In this document: one piece after another, positions 62,776 to 64,000 of the stretch
How the letters are laid out: every line of letters begins with the position of its first letter
Numbering within the stretch: position 1 is the first letter of the stretch
From: Torymus aiolomorphi
Taxonomy: Eukaryota; Arthropoda; Insecta; Hymenoptera; Torymidae
Assembly: GCA_036365515.1 (NCBI GenBank)
Contig: CM070875.1
Span: 97,880,628-97,944,627 of the forward strand
Reading direction: 5' to 3'
DNA length: 64,000 nucleotides
Notes under the pieces: generated by a model
The model's database searches: none
Told to the model about the DNA's origin: nothing
What the model saw: the letters and a program-made list of their open reading frames with translations, nothing else
Made by a program: the position numbers and the translations under genes

Positions 62776-64000
62776 ATGAGTGTGGGGATGATGATGGGCC
62801 TAGCACATCGAAAAAGCGAAGGTTGGATACATGGGCGTATGTATAATCGTTGTAGAAAACCATTAGCTGATACTAAAAAGTGCTCGAGAAAAAGTTTACG
62901 TGCAGCTTCTCAAACTCAAGTTGAAAAATTTAATGCAAAGTTTACAATCAACCCGCCTTTGACGACATCGGATAGACTTTGTTATTCTTGTAGAACAAAG
63001 ATTCATGATTTATGCAAAACGCCAGAATCCTCACAAAGTAAGTTTTATAAATTAGACATTTTTCCAGTACTGGAACTATTATGGTAAAATATATCACGGT
63101 AAATAAATTTGTAGATACTAAATAAAATATTCTTCTCATTACAGGCATAAATGAAACACAAAGTACACCATCAAGAGGTATCTTCCATGTTCTTCATAAA
63201 ATAGATGATTCGGTTGTAGATGGTGAGACAACAACTGAAGTTAGTATCAATACGTTACAGTAATTAAAAAGTTTAATTGACAATATGAAAATTAAGTTTC
63301 ATGATGTTAATACCAGTCGAAATGAAAAATTTCAGATATTAACTCTTATACCACAAAGTTGGTCCTATGATGATGTAAAGGAACACTTTCAAGTATCAAA
63401 ATACCTGTTTTCGCTATCGAGAACATTTTGAAATGTCAAGGGAATTATGTGTCGGCCAAATTTAAGTCATAAAGGTATGGAAAATTTGAAAATATTATTA
63501 AGAGAATGTGAAACAGAGTTTATATCTCTACCATACCGCGGAATAACCACTTCATTATTTTTTTTTTTTTTCAATTCTAGAAATTATTTCGAAAAAAGAA
63601 GATCATCATGCACTACATGTAATGCAAGAAATTACCTCAAAATTTAGAAAGACATGGTTTGCATCATTACAAAGAGCCAAACGATTCTCTTTTTTTATAA
63701 AGTTTCTAAAATTGACAAAAAAAAATGACAATAGCAATGCCAGTATGGTAGGGACCTAGGCTTCTGTTTCATATACATAATGTAAGGACACTACACAAAC
63801 TGGTATGAATTTTCAATATTAATTGTTGAAAAAATATTTGTTTTAGGAAAAGTTCTAACAGACGCAACCAAAAATCTTATTATTGATTTCTACAAAAATG
63901 AAAATAATGTATGTATATTGCCTGGAATTAAAGACTGTGTAATGTACAAAAATGATTATGGAGAAAAAGTCACAGGACAAAAATGTTTGTTACTCAGTAC
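62776..64000 (+). pseudogene. Spliced transposon-like gene, cut by the window end
   Basis: Three exons can be joined in phase. Exon 1 ends at 63037 (donor GTAAGT, phase 1), with LCYSCRTKIHDLC. Exon 2 is 63145-63474 (acceptor TTACAG; donor GTATGG, phase 1), with EKFQILTLIPQSWSYDDVKE and VSKYLF, then GIMCRPNLSHK. Exon 3 starts at 63847 (acceptor TTTTAG), with KNLIIDFYKN, ILPGIKDCVM and KVTGQKCLLL, and runs to the window end. In-frame stops in exon 2 (TAA 63261-63263, TGA 63429-63431) and a probable frame change early in exon 1 (GPSTSKKRRLDTW is in another frame) make it a pseudogene here. The pattern (LTLxPxSWS, then VSxY, then FYxN...LPGxKD...GxKxxxQK) recalls a large repeated family in invertebrate genomes that I cannot name. 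Function unknown. Confidence 0.65.

Overview
This window is repeat-dominated eukaryotic DNA, almost certainly from an arthropod and most likely an insect. The evidence is a mariner of standard insect length, BEL/Pao and Ty3/gypsy LTR elements, several LINEs with short-repeat 3' tails, a CACGGAGAAAAA-type TA MITE, low GC outside the elements, spliced reading frames, and no bacterial gene organisation. I cannot name the species. I see no intact host gene and no rRNA, tRNA or CRISPR array. Every coding region found belongs to a mobile element or transposon-like family, and almost all are broken.

Layout: 1-774 is AT-rich. 775-4140 is a giant foldback with a second foldback (2778-3516) nested in its right arm. 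4141-6990 is AT-rich with a diverged duplication. 7331-8340 holds a TATA+Inr pair, four hairpins with a shared loop sequence, a poly(A) signal and a 172-180 bp tandem repeat. 9706-11778 is a TTAA-flanked terminal-inverted-repeat element. 12249-12609 is a BED-finger exon of a hAT-like transposase. 12910-22850 is a degenerate pyrimidine (CT) array interrupted by a 4.35 kb TIR element (16061-20414), which itself carries a mariner (16334-17620). 22891-23348 is a hAT C-terminal remnant. 23500-34010 is a purine (GA) array, the opposite-strand counterpart of the CT array, interrupted by a 5'-truncated LINE (27277-30000). 34550-35613 is another hAT remnant, on the minus strand.

35614-40300 is a nearly full-length minus-strand LINE with ORF1 and ORF2 overlapping as TAATG. 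40601-50325 is a minus-strand Ty3/gypsy element with both LTRs, gag, pol and an unusual third frame after pol, into which a short LINE fragment (42158-43017) has inserted. 50438-56680 is a plus-strand BEL/Pao element with its 5' LTR but no 3' LTR. 56740-57170 holds two minisatellites of about 16 bp. 57700-58530 is a dimeric satellite carrying a TGCGCATGCGCA-like palindrome. 59601-59941 is a TA-flanked MITE. 62776-64000 is a spliced, stop-containing gene of an unnamed transposon-like family that runs off the window.

The history reads as repeated nesting: elements entered arrays and other elements, and the repeated words of the arrays let two insertion sites be reconstructed. The best candidates for something undescribed are the hairpin series behind a core promoter (7331-7546), the post-pol zinc-knuckle frame of the gypsy element joined by TAATG, the mirrored CT/GA arrays flanked by hAT remnants, and the 110/119 bp alternating satellite.
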